This document shows, one piece after another, positions 8,796 through 17,322 of a DNA stretch of 64,000 nt. Position 1 is the first letter of the stretch, and each line of letters opens with the position of its first letter. The translations under genes and the position numbers were made by a program. The notes beneath the pieces are model-generated. The model saw nothing but the letters and a program-made list of their open reading frames with translations, searched no databases and had not been told where the DNA came from. This DNA is from Ralstonia condita (GTDB lineage: Bacteria; Pseudomonadota; Gammaproteobacteria; Burkholderiales; Burkholderiaceae): NCBI RefSeq assembly GCF_958405655.1, contig NZ_CATYWO010000002.1:1054001-1118000 (forward strand). Direction: 5' to 3'.

Positions 8796-9803
8796 ATGTC
8801 AGACGCTTACACCCCGCCCGCCACGCCCGTCGCCGACCTGTTCCAGCCCAGTCTCCAGGACTGGGCAGCGCAGCCTGCACAAGCCTTCGAGCACTGGCTG
8901 GCTGCGCGTGGCTACCGCGCGTCTTCGGCGACGGTGTACCGCGCGATGTGGCGCAAGTGGCTGCGCTGGACCGAGGCACGCCAGCGCGCGCTGTCCGACT
9001 GGAGCGCAGGGGATATCGCCGCCTTTCTCGATGAATCCGGCCTGACCAAGCTGCACCGCTACCGCTACGCGCGCTTGATCGAGCGCGTTTTTCACCAGCT
9101 CGAATTGCTGCGTACGGGCACGCACAATCCCGCGAGCGCAGCCGTGCAGCAGAAACTGGCAGAGGGGGAGAACGACCCGACCACGTTCCTTTCGGCCGCC
9201 GAGCGGGCGGCCATCGAGGCTTCCCTGGACGTCGGCGCGGGAGCGGCGGAGGCGGCGGTCAATGCCAGTGCGTTCAAGCTGGCGCGAGACCGGGCGCTGG
9301 TGGCCGTGTGCCATGGCGCCGGGTTGAAGGTGGCACAGGTGCAATCGCTGTTGCTGCGCCAGGTGCACGATGCGCTCGGCGGCATCACCATCGAGCCGGC
9401 GCGCGGGCCCTCTTACCAGGCGCCGCTGCTGGAGGCCGCCCGGCCCGCGCTGGCGGCCTGGCTATCCGTGCGGCGCCATGCCGAGGTGCCGGGCGAGCGC
9501 GTCTTCGTCGCCGATGCCAGCGGGCGCGTCATGCATGCCGCCTCGGTGTACCGGCGCGTGGAAGCGTGGCTCGCCGCGCTCCCGGCGTTGATGCACCGCA
9601 GCGAACGGCTGTCGCCGCAGACCCTGCGCAACGGCTATGCGGCCGCGCTGTTCGATGCCGGAGCGGCCCCCGCCGAAGTGGGGATCGCGTTGGGCCTGCG
9701 CGACCAGACCTCGGCCTGGCGGCTGCGCGCGGCCTATGCCGACTGGCAAGCGGCGGCGCATCCGGATGCCAGCGCGAACACCCGACCGGATACGGCGTCC
9801 TAG
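8796..9803 (+). CDS. tyrosine-recombinase-fold protein lacking most catalytic residues
   Basis: A 335-aa protein with the two-domain layout of phage-type integrases. An N-terminal SAM-like core-binding domain spans about residues 25-110 (AFEHWLAARGYRASSATVYRAMWRKWLRW) and a catalytic-type domain about 130-320. The expected Arg I is Lys at 178 (GAGLKVAQV for GTGLRxSE). The HxxR motif is Q275-T-L-R278, LGH is LGL (301), and the nucleophile-Tyr region STTxxY reads TSAWRL. Only Arg II survives, so strand cleavage is unlikely. No att sites, transposase or prophage genes surround it; it sits between house-keeping genes. It may be a DNA-binding protein derived from a recombinase. Confidence 0.75.
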   Translation: MSDAYTPPATPVADLFQPSLQDWAAQPAQAFEHWLAARGYRASSATVYRAMWRKWLRWTEARQRALSDWSAGDIAAFLDESGLTKLHRYRYARLIERVFHQLELLRTGTHNPASAAVQQKLAEGENDPTTFLSAAERAAIEASLDVGAGAAEAAVNASAFKLARDRALVAVCHGAGLKVAQVQSLLLRQVHDALGGITIEPARGPSYQAPLLEAARPALAAWLSVRRHAEVPGERVFVADASGRVMHAASVYRRVEAWLAALPALMHRSERLSPQTLRNGYAAALFDAGAAPAEVGIALGLRDQTSAWRLRAAYADWQAAAHPDASANTRPDTAS

Positions 9804-9957
9804 CGCGGTGTTTTGCGCCGCACGGCCCGCAAATCGGCGGAGGGCTTTGCTATGATCGCGCTGTTTCGTCGCGCGGGTTGCTCCGGCGCGGTGCAACCCG
9901 ATGCCGCGCTCGAACCGGCACGACACGCCTCTCTTCCTCCTCGATACCTCGCACCCG

Positions 9958-10983
9958 ATGACTGGAACCATTCTGCTGACCGGCGCTACCGGCTACATTG
10001 CCTCGCACACCTGGGTTGAACTGCTGGATGCGGGCTATCAGGTGATCGGCCTGGACAATCTCTGCAACAGCAGCTCGACTGTACTGTCCCGCATCGAGCA
10101 GATCACCGCCAAGACGCCGAAGTTCGTGCAGGGCGATGTGCGGGACCGCCGCCTGCTCGACGATCTGTTTGCCAGCACGCGTATCTCGGCGGTCATCCAC
10201 TTTGCGGCGCTCAAGTCGGTGGGGGAGTCCGTGCAGAAGCCGCTGGCCTACTACGACAACAACATGGGCGGACTGGTCACGCTGTGCACGGCCATGGCGA
10301 ATGCCAACGTCCGCCAGCTCGTCTTCAGTTCGTCGGCCACTGTGTATGGCAATCCGCATACGGTGCCGATCACCGAGTCGTTTCCGCTGTCAGCCACCAA
10401 CCCATACGGGCAGACCAAGGTGATGGGCGAACAGGTGCTGCGCGATCTGGAGGTGTCCAATGCGGCGTGGCGGATTGCTTACCTGCGTTACTTCAACCCG
10501 GTGGGCGCGCATCACAGTGGGCTGATTGGTGAAGATCCGCGCGGCATTCCCAACAACCTGATGCCGTATGTGGCGCAGGTAGCGGTCGGCAAACGCGAGA
10601 AGCTCTCGATTTATGGTGGTGACTGGCCCACGCCCGACGGTACCGGCGTGCGCGACTACATCCACGTGGTGGACCTCGCGCGCGGGCACCTGTCGGCGCT
10701 CGATGCGCTGCGCCGCGATGACCGCGGCTTCACCGTCAACCTGGGGACCGGACGCGGCTACTCGGTGCTGGAAGTGGTGGCCGCCTACAAGCGCGCCAGC
10801 GGCCGCCCGATCCCCTACCAGATCATCGACCGCCGTCCGGGTGACATCGCCGCGTGCTATGCGGATCCGGCGCTGGCGGCAACGCTGCTGGGCTGGCGCG
10901 CGCAGTACGGCATCGAGCGCATGTGCGAAGACTCCTGGCGCTGGCAAAGCATGAACCCCGACGGCTTCCAGACGCGCGGCTGA
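9958..10983 (+). CDS. galE: UDP-glucose 4-epimerase
   Basis: A 341-aa extended short-chain dehydrogenase interconverting UDP-glucose and UDP-galactose for polysaccharide and LPS precursors. The NAD-binding motif is TGATGYIASH (residues 7-16, with Ala for the usual last Gly). The catalytic dyad is in NPYGQTKVMGE, with the upstream Ser/Thr in SSSATVYG, and the C-terminal part has VRDYIHVVDLARGH. The start at 9958 is directly before the Rossmann strand; the longer frame upstream adds an unconserved tail. It supplies surface sugars and fits the envelope genes around it. Confidence 0.95.
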   Translation: MTGTILLTGATGYIASHTWVELLDAGYQVIGLDNLCNSSSTVLSRIEQITAKTPKFVQGDVRDRRLLDDLFASTRISAVIHFAALKSVGESVQKPLAYYDNNMGGLVTLCTAMANANVRQLVFSSSATVYGNPHTVPITESFPLSATNPYGQTKVMGEQVLRDLEVSNAAWRIAYLRYFNPVGAHHSGLIGEDPRGIPNNLMPYVAQVAVGKREKLSIYGGDWPTPDGTGVRDYIHVVDLARGHLSALDALRRDDRGFTVNLGTGRGYSVLEVVAAYKRASGRPIPYQIIDRRPGDIAACYADPALAATLLGWRAQYGIERMCEDSWRWQSMNPDGFQTRG

Positions 10984-11029
10984 TGCGTCTCTCTCTTTCT
11001 GATGCCCAACGGGCAGGAGCCGCCCGGCC

Positions 11030-12415
11030 GTGAATCCGGCGCTTGGCGTTCACCTTACTGAACCGCTCGCACGCGCGTTGCTGCCCTTCATCGTGGCGTG
11101 CGGCGCGGGCAGCCTGCTGCTGCGCCTGCTCGATGACCTGCGCAGTGCGGAGACCAGGCGTGCGCGCCTGCCGCTGACGATGACAGCGCTGTTTGCCGCG
11201 ATTGCGCTGTGGACGTTGCCGCTCTTGCCGCTGCTCCCGCGTTGGTCGCTGCCAGAAGATGCCGCGCCTGCGGCGATGGTGCTGGCTTCGTTCTGTTGGA
11301 GCGTGGCGGTGGCCGCGCTATGGTGCGTGCTGGGCGGGCGTCCGGGCACGATGCGAGCGGTGTCACTGGGTGTGCTGCTGAGTATCAGCGGACCGGTGAC
11401 GGTGCTCCTGCTGGCAGGTGTATCGCGTTTGGGCGCGGTCGCCTGGGGCGACGCCGGATTGCTCGGAATCGTCATGGTGCTGTCTGCGGCCGCCTGTGCC
11501 GCAGCGCTGCAGTTTGCGTTCACGGCGCGCTCTGGCGCCTTGGGCGTTGCAGTTCGCCGTCCGGCCGTGAGCCTGCTCGTCAGTGTGCTGTTCGGCATCG
11601 GCCTGACGCTCGATGCCGTCTACGCAGCGTCGTTGGGTAATATGGGCCCGGTTTCGGGCAAGGGTGCGCCAGTATGGCTGCAATGGCTCATGGCGCTCGG
11701 TGCAGCCGCAACGGTGCTTGCAGGCTACCTGCTCGGCTATCGGGACCGCGCTGCCGGCGATACGGCAACGGCGGTGGCTGCACGCGAGATCCGTCGCCGC
11801 AAGGAAACCATGCAAGCGCTCAACGACCTCGAGCAGAGCTACCGTCAGCGCGAGGCAGAACTGGCCGGGCGTCACCAGTTGCTGCTTGACGGCGCGGACG
11901 TCGGCTTGTGGGAATTTGATCTTGTGACGCGCGGAGCGCAGTTTTCCACCCGCTTCGCGGCCATGCTCGGCTATTCGCTCAAGGAGATCGGCCCCAGCAC
12001 CAGTGAATACCTGCGCCTGGTGCATCCCGACGATCTGCCGATGGTGCTCAATCGCATCCAGGCCCATGTGGATGGCAACACGTCGGCCTACGCCGCGCAG
12101 TTCCGCATGCGGCACAAGGACGGCGCCTATCGCGAGGTTGTCGCTCACGGTGTGGTGTGGCGCGATGCCAGCGGCCGGGCGGTGCGCATGGCCGGTTCTC
12201 ATGTCGAGCTGCCCGGCATCAAGGATGTCACGGCAAATACAGCCGTGGCAGAAATGGAGGTTGCCGCTTCGGCATCCGGAGCGCCTGCGCGCCACGGTTT
12301 ATGGGAATCGTGGTCGCCGCTGGACCACGAGCAGCCTGGTCCGCCCTCCGCCGACGTGCCTGCGCCAGCCTTTGGCGCCACACTGCCCAGCATCGATCCC
12401 AACGCCTTGCGTTGA
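11030..12415 (+). CDS. seven-TM sensor with PAS domain and no output domain
   Basis: A 461-aa protein starting at GTG, about 11 nt after AGGAG. Seven hydrophobic segments fill about residues 10-240, followed by a short coiled coil (REIRRRKETMQALNDLEQSYRQ). One PAS domain spans about 275-395 (LLLDGADVGLWEFDLVTRG, YLRLVHPDDLPMVLNRIQAH, RMRHKDGAYREVVAHG), with a Pro/Ala-rich tail. The membrane part is laid out like MHYT sensors, but I cannot find the Met-His motifs. There is no kinase, GGDEF, EAL or methyl-accepting domain, so it would have to signal through a partner. The next genes are a chemoreceptor and a GGDEF-EAL protein. Confidence 0.8.
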   Translation: MNPALGVHLTEPLARALLPFIVACGAGSLLLRLLDDLRSAETRRARLPLTMTALFAAIALWTLPLLPLLPRWSLPEDAAPAAMVLASFCWSVAVAALWCVLGGRPGTMRAVSLGVLLSISGPVTVLLLAGVSRLGAVAWGDAGLLGIVMVLSAAACAAALQFAFTARSGALGVAVRRPAVSLLVSVLFGIGLTLDAVYAASLGNMGPVSGKGAPVWLQWLMALGAAATVLAGYLLGYRDRAAGDTATAVAAREIRRRKETMQALNDLEQSYRQREAELAGRHQLLLDGADVGLWEFDLVTRGAQFSTRFAAMLGYSLKEIGPSTSEYLRLVHPDDLPMVLNRIQAHVDGNTSAYAAQFRMRHKDGAYREVVAHGVVWRDASGRAVRMAGSHVELPGIKDVTANTAVAEMEVAASASGAPARHGLWESWSPLDHEQPGPPSADVPAPAFGATLPSIDPNALR

Positions 12416-12457
12416 ACCTCCCGGCCCCTGCCCACTGCAGCTGATTGCATGTGCGGC

Positions 12458-12485
12458 TCAAGTTTCTGCCTTGTCAGCCCGATAG
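12458..12485 (+). promoter_or_regulatory. candidate sigma-28 (FliA) promoter of the chemoreceptor gene
   Basis: TCAAGTTT (12458-12465), 12 nt, CCCGATAG (12478-12485) matches the flagellar sigma-28 consensus TAAAGTTT-N11-GCCGATAA at 7/8 and 6/8 positions. It lies 88 bp before the chemoreceptor start, which makes class-3 flagellar control plausible. Confidence 0.6.
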
Positions 12486-12572
12486 CACATATAGAGCGCG
12501 TGCAATCGCGCCGGGGAGCGCCGTCTGCATGCCGCAGGCGACACAAGAAAAGAACGCTTGGAGGAAGGGAAG

Positions 12573-14114
12573 ATGAACCGACTCACGCTTCGTCAGAAGC
12601 TGTGGCTGCCGCTCGTCCTGAGTTGGCTGTGTCTGCTGGTGATCACATTATGGAGCGCATGGGAGGCTCGCTCGTTGCGCCTGGAAGAACGTGAGCGCGA
12701 CCTGCAGAACATCAGCGAAGCTGCATTCAGCATCGTCAAGGATTACGGCCAGCTTGCGCAGGATGGCAAGTTGAGCGCCGACGATGCCCAGAGCCAGGCC
12801 ATTGCGCGCATCAAAACCATGCGCTACGGCAAGGACGGATATTTCAGCATCAGCCACACCAATTCCGTGATGGTGATGCACCCGATCAAGCCCGAACTGG
12901 ACGGCAAGGATATGTCGGGCTTTATCGATCCCGCAGGCACGCACCTGTTTCAGGAAATCTCCGTGGTGGCGAAGAATGGAAAGGGTTTTGTCGATTATCT
13001 GTGGCCCAAGCCCGGCGCCGATACGGCGCAGCCGAAAAAGAGCTACGTGCTGTATTACAAGCCTTGGGACTGGTGTCTGGTCACGGGCACCTACATGGAC
13101 GACATCAGCGCCGCGTTCCGCGCCTCGCTCGTCAAGGCGCTGGCCCTGCTGCTCGGGGTCGGCCTGCTGATGACGGCGGCAGTCGTGGCCGTGACGCGGA
13201 GTTTGCAACGCCAACTGGGCGGCGAGCCTGCTTATGCCGCCGATATCGCTACCCGGATCGCCAGCGGCGATCTGGCCATGCCGGTGCAGACCCGCGCGGG
13301 CGATGAAGACAGCATGCTCTACGCCATGGCCCAGATGCAGCGCGAACTGACGGGCACGATCAGCAATATCAAGCACTCGGCAGAATCGATCGCCAGTGCA
13401 ACCAAGCAGATCGCTGCTGGCAATGCCGACCTTTCCCAGCGCACGGAGCAACAGGCTTCGTCACTGGAAGAAACCGCTTCGAGCATGGAGGAGCTGACCT
13501 CGATCGTGAAGCAGAACGCCGACAATGCGCGTCAGGCCAGCACGCTGGCTGTCAACGCTTCCGACATTGCCGTCAAGGGCGGGGAAGTGGTCGGGCGCGT
13601 GGTCGAGACCATGTCGGGTATCAATGAAAGCAGCAAGAAGATTGCCGACATCATCGGCGTGATCGAAGGCATTGCCTTCCAGACCAACATCCTGGCCTTG
13701 AACGCTGCCGTGGAAGCCGCGCGTGCGGGCGAACAGGGGCGGGGTTTTGCCGTGGTGGCGGGCGAGGTGCGTAGCCTCGCACAACGTTCGGCTGGCGCAG
13801 CCAAGGAGATCAAGGAGCTGATTGGCGACTCGGTCGGGCGCGTGCAGAACGGCTCGGCGCTGGTGCAGGAAGCGGGGGCGGTGATCGAGGAAGTCGTGAC
13901 CGCCGTCAAGCGCGTGACAGACATCATGGGCGAGATCTCCGCGGCCTCGGACGAACAGAGTTCGGGCATCGAGCAAGTCAACCAGGCGGTGAATCAGATG
14001 GACGAAGTCACACAGCAAAATGCCGCGCTGGTTGAACAGGCTGCGGCAGCAGCGCTGTCGCTGGAAGAGCAGGCGCAATTGCTGCGTTCCGCTGTGGGGC
14101 GGTTCCAGGTATAA
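12573..14114 (+). CDS. methyl-accepting chemotaxis protein with single Cache sensor
   Basis: A 513-aa chemoreceptor. TM1 is at about residues 12-32. A periplasmic single Cache domain (sCache_2 type, MRYGKDGYFSISHTNSVMVMHP, GFVDYLWPKPG, YYKPWDWCLVTGTYMDD) reaches about residue 180. TM2 is at about 190-210, then HAMP, then a signalling domain with the highly conserved hairpin IEGIAFQTNILALNAAVEAARAGE and GFAVVAGEVRSLAQRSA. The C-terminus has no CheR-binding pentapeptide. The start follows GGAGGAAGGGAAG. The ligand is unknown; sCache_2 receptors often sense small organic acids. It is monocistronic with a strong terminator. Confidence 0.95.
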   Translation: MNRLTLRQKLWLPLVLSWLCLLVITLWSAWEARSLRLEERERDLQNISEAAFSIVKDYGQLAQDGKLSADDAQSQAIARIKTMRYGKDGYFSISHTNSVMVMHPIKPELDGKDMSGFIDPAGTHLFQEISVVAKNGKGFVDYLWPKPGADTAQPKKSYVLYYKPWDWCLVTGTYMDDISAAFRASLVKALALLLGVGLLMTAAVVAVTRSLQRQLGGEPAYAADIATRIASGDLAMPVQTRAGDEDSMLYAMAQMQRELTGTISNIKHSAESIASATKQIAAGNADLSQRTEQQASSLEETASSMEELTSIVKQNADNARQASTLAVNASDIAVKGGEVVGRVVETMSGINESSKKIADIIGVIEGIAFQTNILALNAAVEAARAGEQGRGFAVVAGEVRSLAQRSAGAAKEIKELIGDSVGRVQNGSALVQEAGAVIEEVVTAVKRVTDIMGEISAASDEQSSGIEQVNQAVNQMDEVTQQNAALVEQAAAAALSLEEQAQLLRSAVGRFQV

Positions 14115-14130
14115 ATCCCCAGACCCAAAA

Positions 14131-14166
14131 AAGCACAAGGCCGGCGAATTTGCCGGCCTTGTGCTT
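14131..14166. terminator. bidirectional rho-independent terminator
   Basis: A perfect long stem AGCACAAGGCCGGC / GCCGGCCTTGTGCT (14132-14145 with 14152-14165) with a 6-nt loop. It is flanked by an A-run on the left and a T-run on the right. It serves both the chemoreceptor gene (plus) and the convergent H-NS-type gene (minus). Confidence 0.95.
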
Positions 14167-14221
14167 TTGTGGTTTCCGGACGCCTCTTTGTGCTGTCTCG
14201 GAAGTATGAAGCCCTGCGTGG

Positions 14222-14530
14222 TCAGGCGATCAGAAAATCCTCAACTTTCCGGCCTGCCGACAGTTCCTTCACCAGCCAGCCCGGACGTTTGCCACGGCCT
14301 GTCCAGGTATTGCCATTGTTGTCGCGGTAACGCACGGGCACCTTACGGCCGGCCTTTTTCGAAACCGGGCTGCTCTTGCTGCCAAAACCGAGATCGTCGG
14401 CGGTCAGGCCATATTCCACGATCTTCTGCTTGATTTCGGCGATCACGGCTGCCTGTTCATTTGCCCGGAGTTCGTCGGCTTGGCGCTGCAGTTCAGAGAT
14501 CTTCTGAACAATTTCTTTGTATGTAGGCAT
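14222..14530 (-). CDS. H-NS family histone-like nucleoid protein
   Basis: A 102-aa DNA-binding protein. The N-terminal half is a coiled-coil oligomerisation region (YKEIVQKISELQRQADELRANEQAAVIAEIKQKIVEYGLTADDL). The C-terminal domain has the AT-hook-like minor-groove motif TWTGRGKRPGWL around residues 75-86, typical of beta-proteobacterial H-NS/BpH3-type proteins. It binds and silences AT-rich DNA. The start follows GAGGAATCC. The 406-bp upstream region is distinctly AT-rich, which would suit autorepression (inference). Confidence 0.92.
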   Translation of the reverse strand: MPTYKEIVQKISELQRQADELRANEQAAVIAEIKQKIVEYGLTADDLGFGSKSSPVSKKAGRKVPVRYRDNNGNTWTGRGKRPGWLVKELSAGRKVEDFLIA

Positions 14531-14936
14531 TATGGATTCCTCAACGTTGCAATTGAAACATGGGCACGCTCCCCGCAGCCCACGGCATTATAACGACTTT
14601 GGCTGAGCGGAAAATATTTCGCGCTGCCTTATGTCGCCAACGTTGATTTCTGCTGGTGCTTGTATCGCGCAAAGCGTTGCGGCGTGCCGGCTTGCGAGAA
14701 ACGAAGAATCGCAGACAATTGAAACAATCCAAAACCGTGATACCGCATTCCAGCAATGTGATGTCGATGCAGTTGTGATGCAAATCCTGCACAGTTTGCA
14801 CACACTTTGGCAAATGATGGTTTTATTGCCAAGGCAATTGAACGCTCAGCGATGAAATTTTTTCAGGGAATTCATTTGAAAGGTTCCTGAAAGAAGAGGC
14901 GATGCGTCGCAATGACGCATTGGCCATGCGATCGCG
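14531..14936. other. AT-rich intergenic region upstream of the H-NS-type gene
   Basis: 406 bp with no convincing gene and much lower GC than its surroundings. It contains nested dyads: TTGGCAA...TTGCCAA (14807-14832), ATTGCC-AA-GGCAAT (14825-14838), and ATGCGTC...GACGCAT (14902-14920), the last just past the GGDEF-EAL stop. It should hold the promoter of the H-NS gene. It may be a site for H-NS binding. Confidence 0.5.
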
Positions 14937-17024
14937 TCAGGCGAATTGCACTTCCATCTGTTCCTGAAAATCCCTGGCCGGCATGGGGCGCGCAAGAAGA
15001 TAGCCCTGTAATTGATCACAGTGCAGATTCACCAGCGCTTGCATTTGCGCCTCGGTTTCCACACCTTCCGCCACGACCGTCATGTCCAGCGAATGCGCCA
15101 TTGCACAAATGGCGCGAATGATGGCGGCGGCCTCGGGCAGGTTGTCGTCGAGCGCGCTCACGAATGCCCGGTCGATCTTGATTTGCTGGGCTCGGAAGCG
15201 CTGCAGGTAGCTGAGGCTGGAATAGCCGGTGCCGAAGTCGTCGATCGAGACTTCAAAACCGAGCGATTGAATCTGGCGGATCGTCGCGATGCTCTGCCCG
15301 GCATCACGCATCGCAGCGGTTTCCGTAATCTCGAACATCAGCCGGTGCGCGGCCACCTGATAGCGGTGCAGGATCTGCGCCAGACGCTGTACCAGATCGG
15401 GTTGCTGGAACTGCCGTGGCGAGAGATTCACGGCGATGCGCAGCGGGGGCATGCCGACGGCATCCCAGTGCATGATCTGGCGGCAGACCTCTTCCACGAC
15501 CCAATCGCCCAATTCAATGATGGTGCCGGTGCGCTCGGCCAGCGGGATGAACTCTGCAGGCGACACGGCCCCCAGTTCTGGGTGGTTCCAGCGCAGCAAT
15601 GCCTCCGCGCCGGTCATTGCCTGCGTGCGGGCGTCGAACTTGGGCTGGTAGTGCACGGACAACTGCCCGTTGAGCGCCGCATGCGACAGCGCGCGCTGGA
15701 TCTGCAGAACGCGGTGTGCGGTGGTGTTCAGGCGCGGTTCAAAGAAGCGGTAGGCATTGCCGGTGGACTGCTTGCAATCGAACATGGCGGCATCGGCATG
15801 TTCAAGCAGCGCATCAGCCGTCACGCCGTTGTGCGGATGGATCACCACGCCAATGCTGGCGGTCGCGCGCACGCGGCGCCCATCCACCTCGACCGATTCG
15901 CGCAGGCGGAACAGCAGCTTGTCCCCGATGGTGGCCGCCGCCTCCGGCAGGGAGAGCCCCTCGACCAGGACGCCGAACTCGTCGCCGCCCAGGCGTGCGA
16001 CGACATCCTCACCGCGCATCGCCTGGCGCAGCCGCTCGGCGATGATCTGCAGGACGCGGTCGCCAGTGTTGCGTCCATGCTGTTCGTTGATCTGCCCGAA
16101 GTTGTCCAGATCCAGATAGAAAAGGGCGAAGGGCCGACCGCGCCGCGTCGACGAGAGAATCGCGCTGTCCAGCGCCTGACGCAGTTGCAGGCGGTTGGGC
16201 AGGCCGGTGAGCGTGTCGTGATGCTGGGGCTCCGGCGCCTGGTTGGTCACGCGCGCAAGTGACGCGGCAAGGTGCGCCTGGGTCGAGTCGACACGGGCTT
16301 CCAGCATGATCAGCGCGGCGTGCAGGCTCAGGGCGACCAGGACGCCACTGGCGCTCAGCATGATGATGGGAACGATGTGTGTCGTGGCTTCCCCCGCGGG
16401 CCACGCAGCCATCGACGGCCATGCCGCCAGCGAGAGCATGGCAGAGGTAGCGAGTACGGTGGCCGCGCGCGCGCGCAGCCCGACGGCCGCCCGGCGCAGG
16501 GCGGGCGGCGTATCGAATGCCATACTCAGGGCCAGACACGTGCCCGCACCCAGTACAAGCGTGCCGCCACCCCATCCGAGGACGACGCGACGCAGCGTCA
16601 GCGCATCTTCCTGGATCCATGGGCGCGCCAGATGGAGCTCCATCGCCAGTAACCCGAGGCCCAGCGCCAGCGTGCCGATGGCAATGCCACGCCGTTGCAA
16701 CGCCTGCGTGGCGGTGGTGAGCGGCGCATCTGGCAGCAATACGGAGAACGCCGCCACCGATGCCGCCAGCGCAATCAGGAGCGTGGCCAGGATGGGCGCT
16801 CCCGCCGACGTGCCCACCTGGCGGTGCAGGCCGATCTGGGCAAGCCAGAGTCCTGACCACAAGCCAAGCCCGAGGATGGTGGCGCAGGCGATGCGCCAGT
16901 TGCGGCGTTTCGCGACCGTCGAGCCCCCCGGCAGACGTGTCGCGGCGTCTAATGCGGCAAACGTGGTCAACCCCGTGCTGACCCACGCAAACAGCAGCAG
17001 CGCAATATGGATATCGTTATGCAT
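14937..17024 (-). CDS. membrane GGDEF-EAL protein (c-di-GMP synthase/phosphodiesterase)
   Basis: A 695-aa protein with seven N-terminal membrane segments (residues 1-240) and then GGDEF and EAL domains. Both active sites look intact: GGDEF at 346-350, preceded by the inhibitory I-site RGED (337-340), EAL at 474-476, and DDFGTGYSS near 577. It could therefore make and degrade c-di-GMP, and product inhibition is possible. The first membrane repeat (LGLGLWSGLWLAQIGL) resembles the MHYT motif GLGIWSMHFIGM but has lost Met-His. The start MHNDIHIALL begins the membrane domain directly. c-di-GMP control would fit the adjacent chemoreceptor and the pilus locus further on. Confidence 0.93.
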   Translation of the reverse strand: MHNDIHIALLLFAWVSTGLTTFAALDAATRLPGGSTVAKRRNWRIACATILGLGLWSGLWLAQIGLHRQVGTSAGAPILATLLIALAASVAAFSVLLPDAPLTTATQALQRRGIAIGTLALGLGLLAMELHLARPWIQEDALTLRRVVLGWGGGTLVLGAGTCLALSMAFDTPPALRRAAVGLRARAATVLATSAMLSLAAWPSMAAWPAGEATTHIVPIIMLSASGVLVALSLHAALIMLEARVDSTQAHLAASLARVTNQAPEPQHHDTLTGLPNRLQLRQALDSAILSSTRRGRPFALFYLDLDNFGQINEQHGRNTGDRVLQIIAERLRQAMRGEDVVARLGGDEFGVLVEGLSLPEAAATIGDKLLFRLRESVEVDGRRVRATASIGVVIHPHNGVTADALLEHADAAMFDCKQSTGNAYRFFEPRLNTTAHRVLQIQRALSHAALNGQLSVHYQPKFDARTQAMTGAEALLRWNHPELGAVSPAEFIPLAERTGTIIELGDWVVEEVCRQIMHWDAVGMPPLRIAVNLSPRQFQQPDLVQRLAQILHRYQVAAHRLMFEITETAAMRDAGQSIATIRQIQSLGFEVSIDDFGTGYSSLSYLQRFRAQQIKIDRAFVSALDDNLPEAAAIIRAICAMAHSLDMTVVAEGVETEAQMQALVNLHCDQLQGYLLARPMPARDFQEQMEVQFA

Positions 17025-17322
17025 TCGAGCGCATGTGGCGTGGTCCCCCGATCCATGACCAGCGCCTGTCTGTGTTTTGCGGCGAGCATAGCGCAAAAGC
17101 CTGCTGTTTCAGGCAGAGAAAAGGCGTGTTTGTTGTGCCCTATTCACAGAATGCGCAGAGACTTGCCATCGGGAATGCGTAAGCACAAGCCAGCGTGACG
17201 ACGCCCCGCCTGTCCTGATACATCGGCAAGCGTGGTCCAAACATGAATGGGGTATACGCGGATGGCAGGCGCATGTGAATGCGCCCTGGCCGCAGCCTCA
17301 CGCCGCGCCGCGCCGCGCCGCG
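17025..17322. other. intergenic region, no gene seen
   Basis: 298 bp between the GGDEF-EAL start and the LuxR-type stop. It must contain the promoter of the GGDEF-EAL gene. I see no strong terminator or conserved coding sequence. Confidence 0.4.

Noticed and set aside
8796..9803. Integrase of an integrated element
   Set aside because: No attachment repeats, no other mobile genes, and the catalytic residues are missing.
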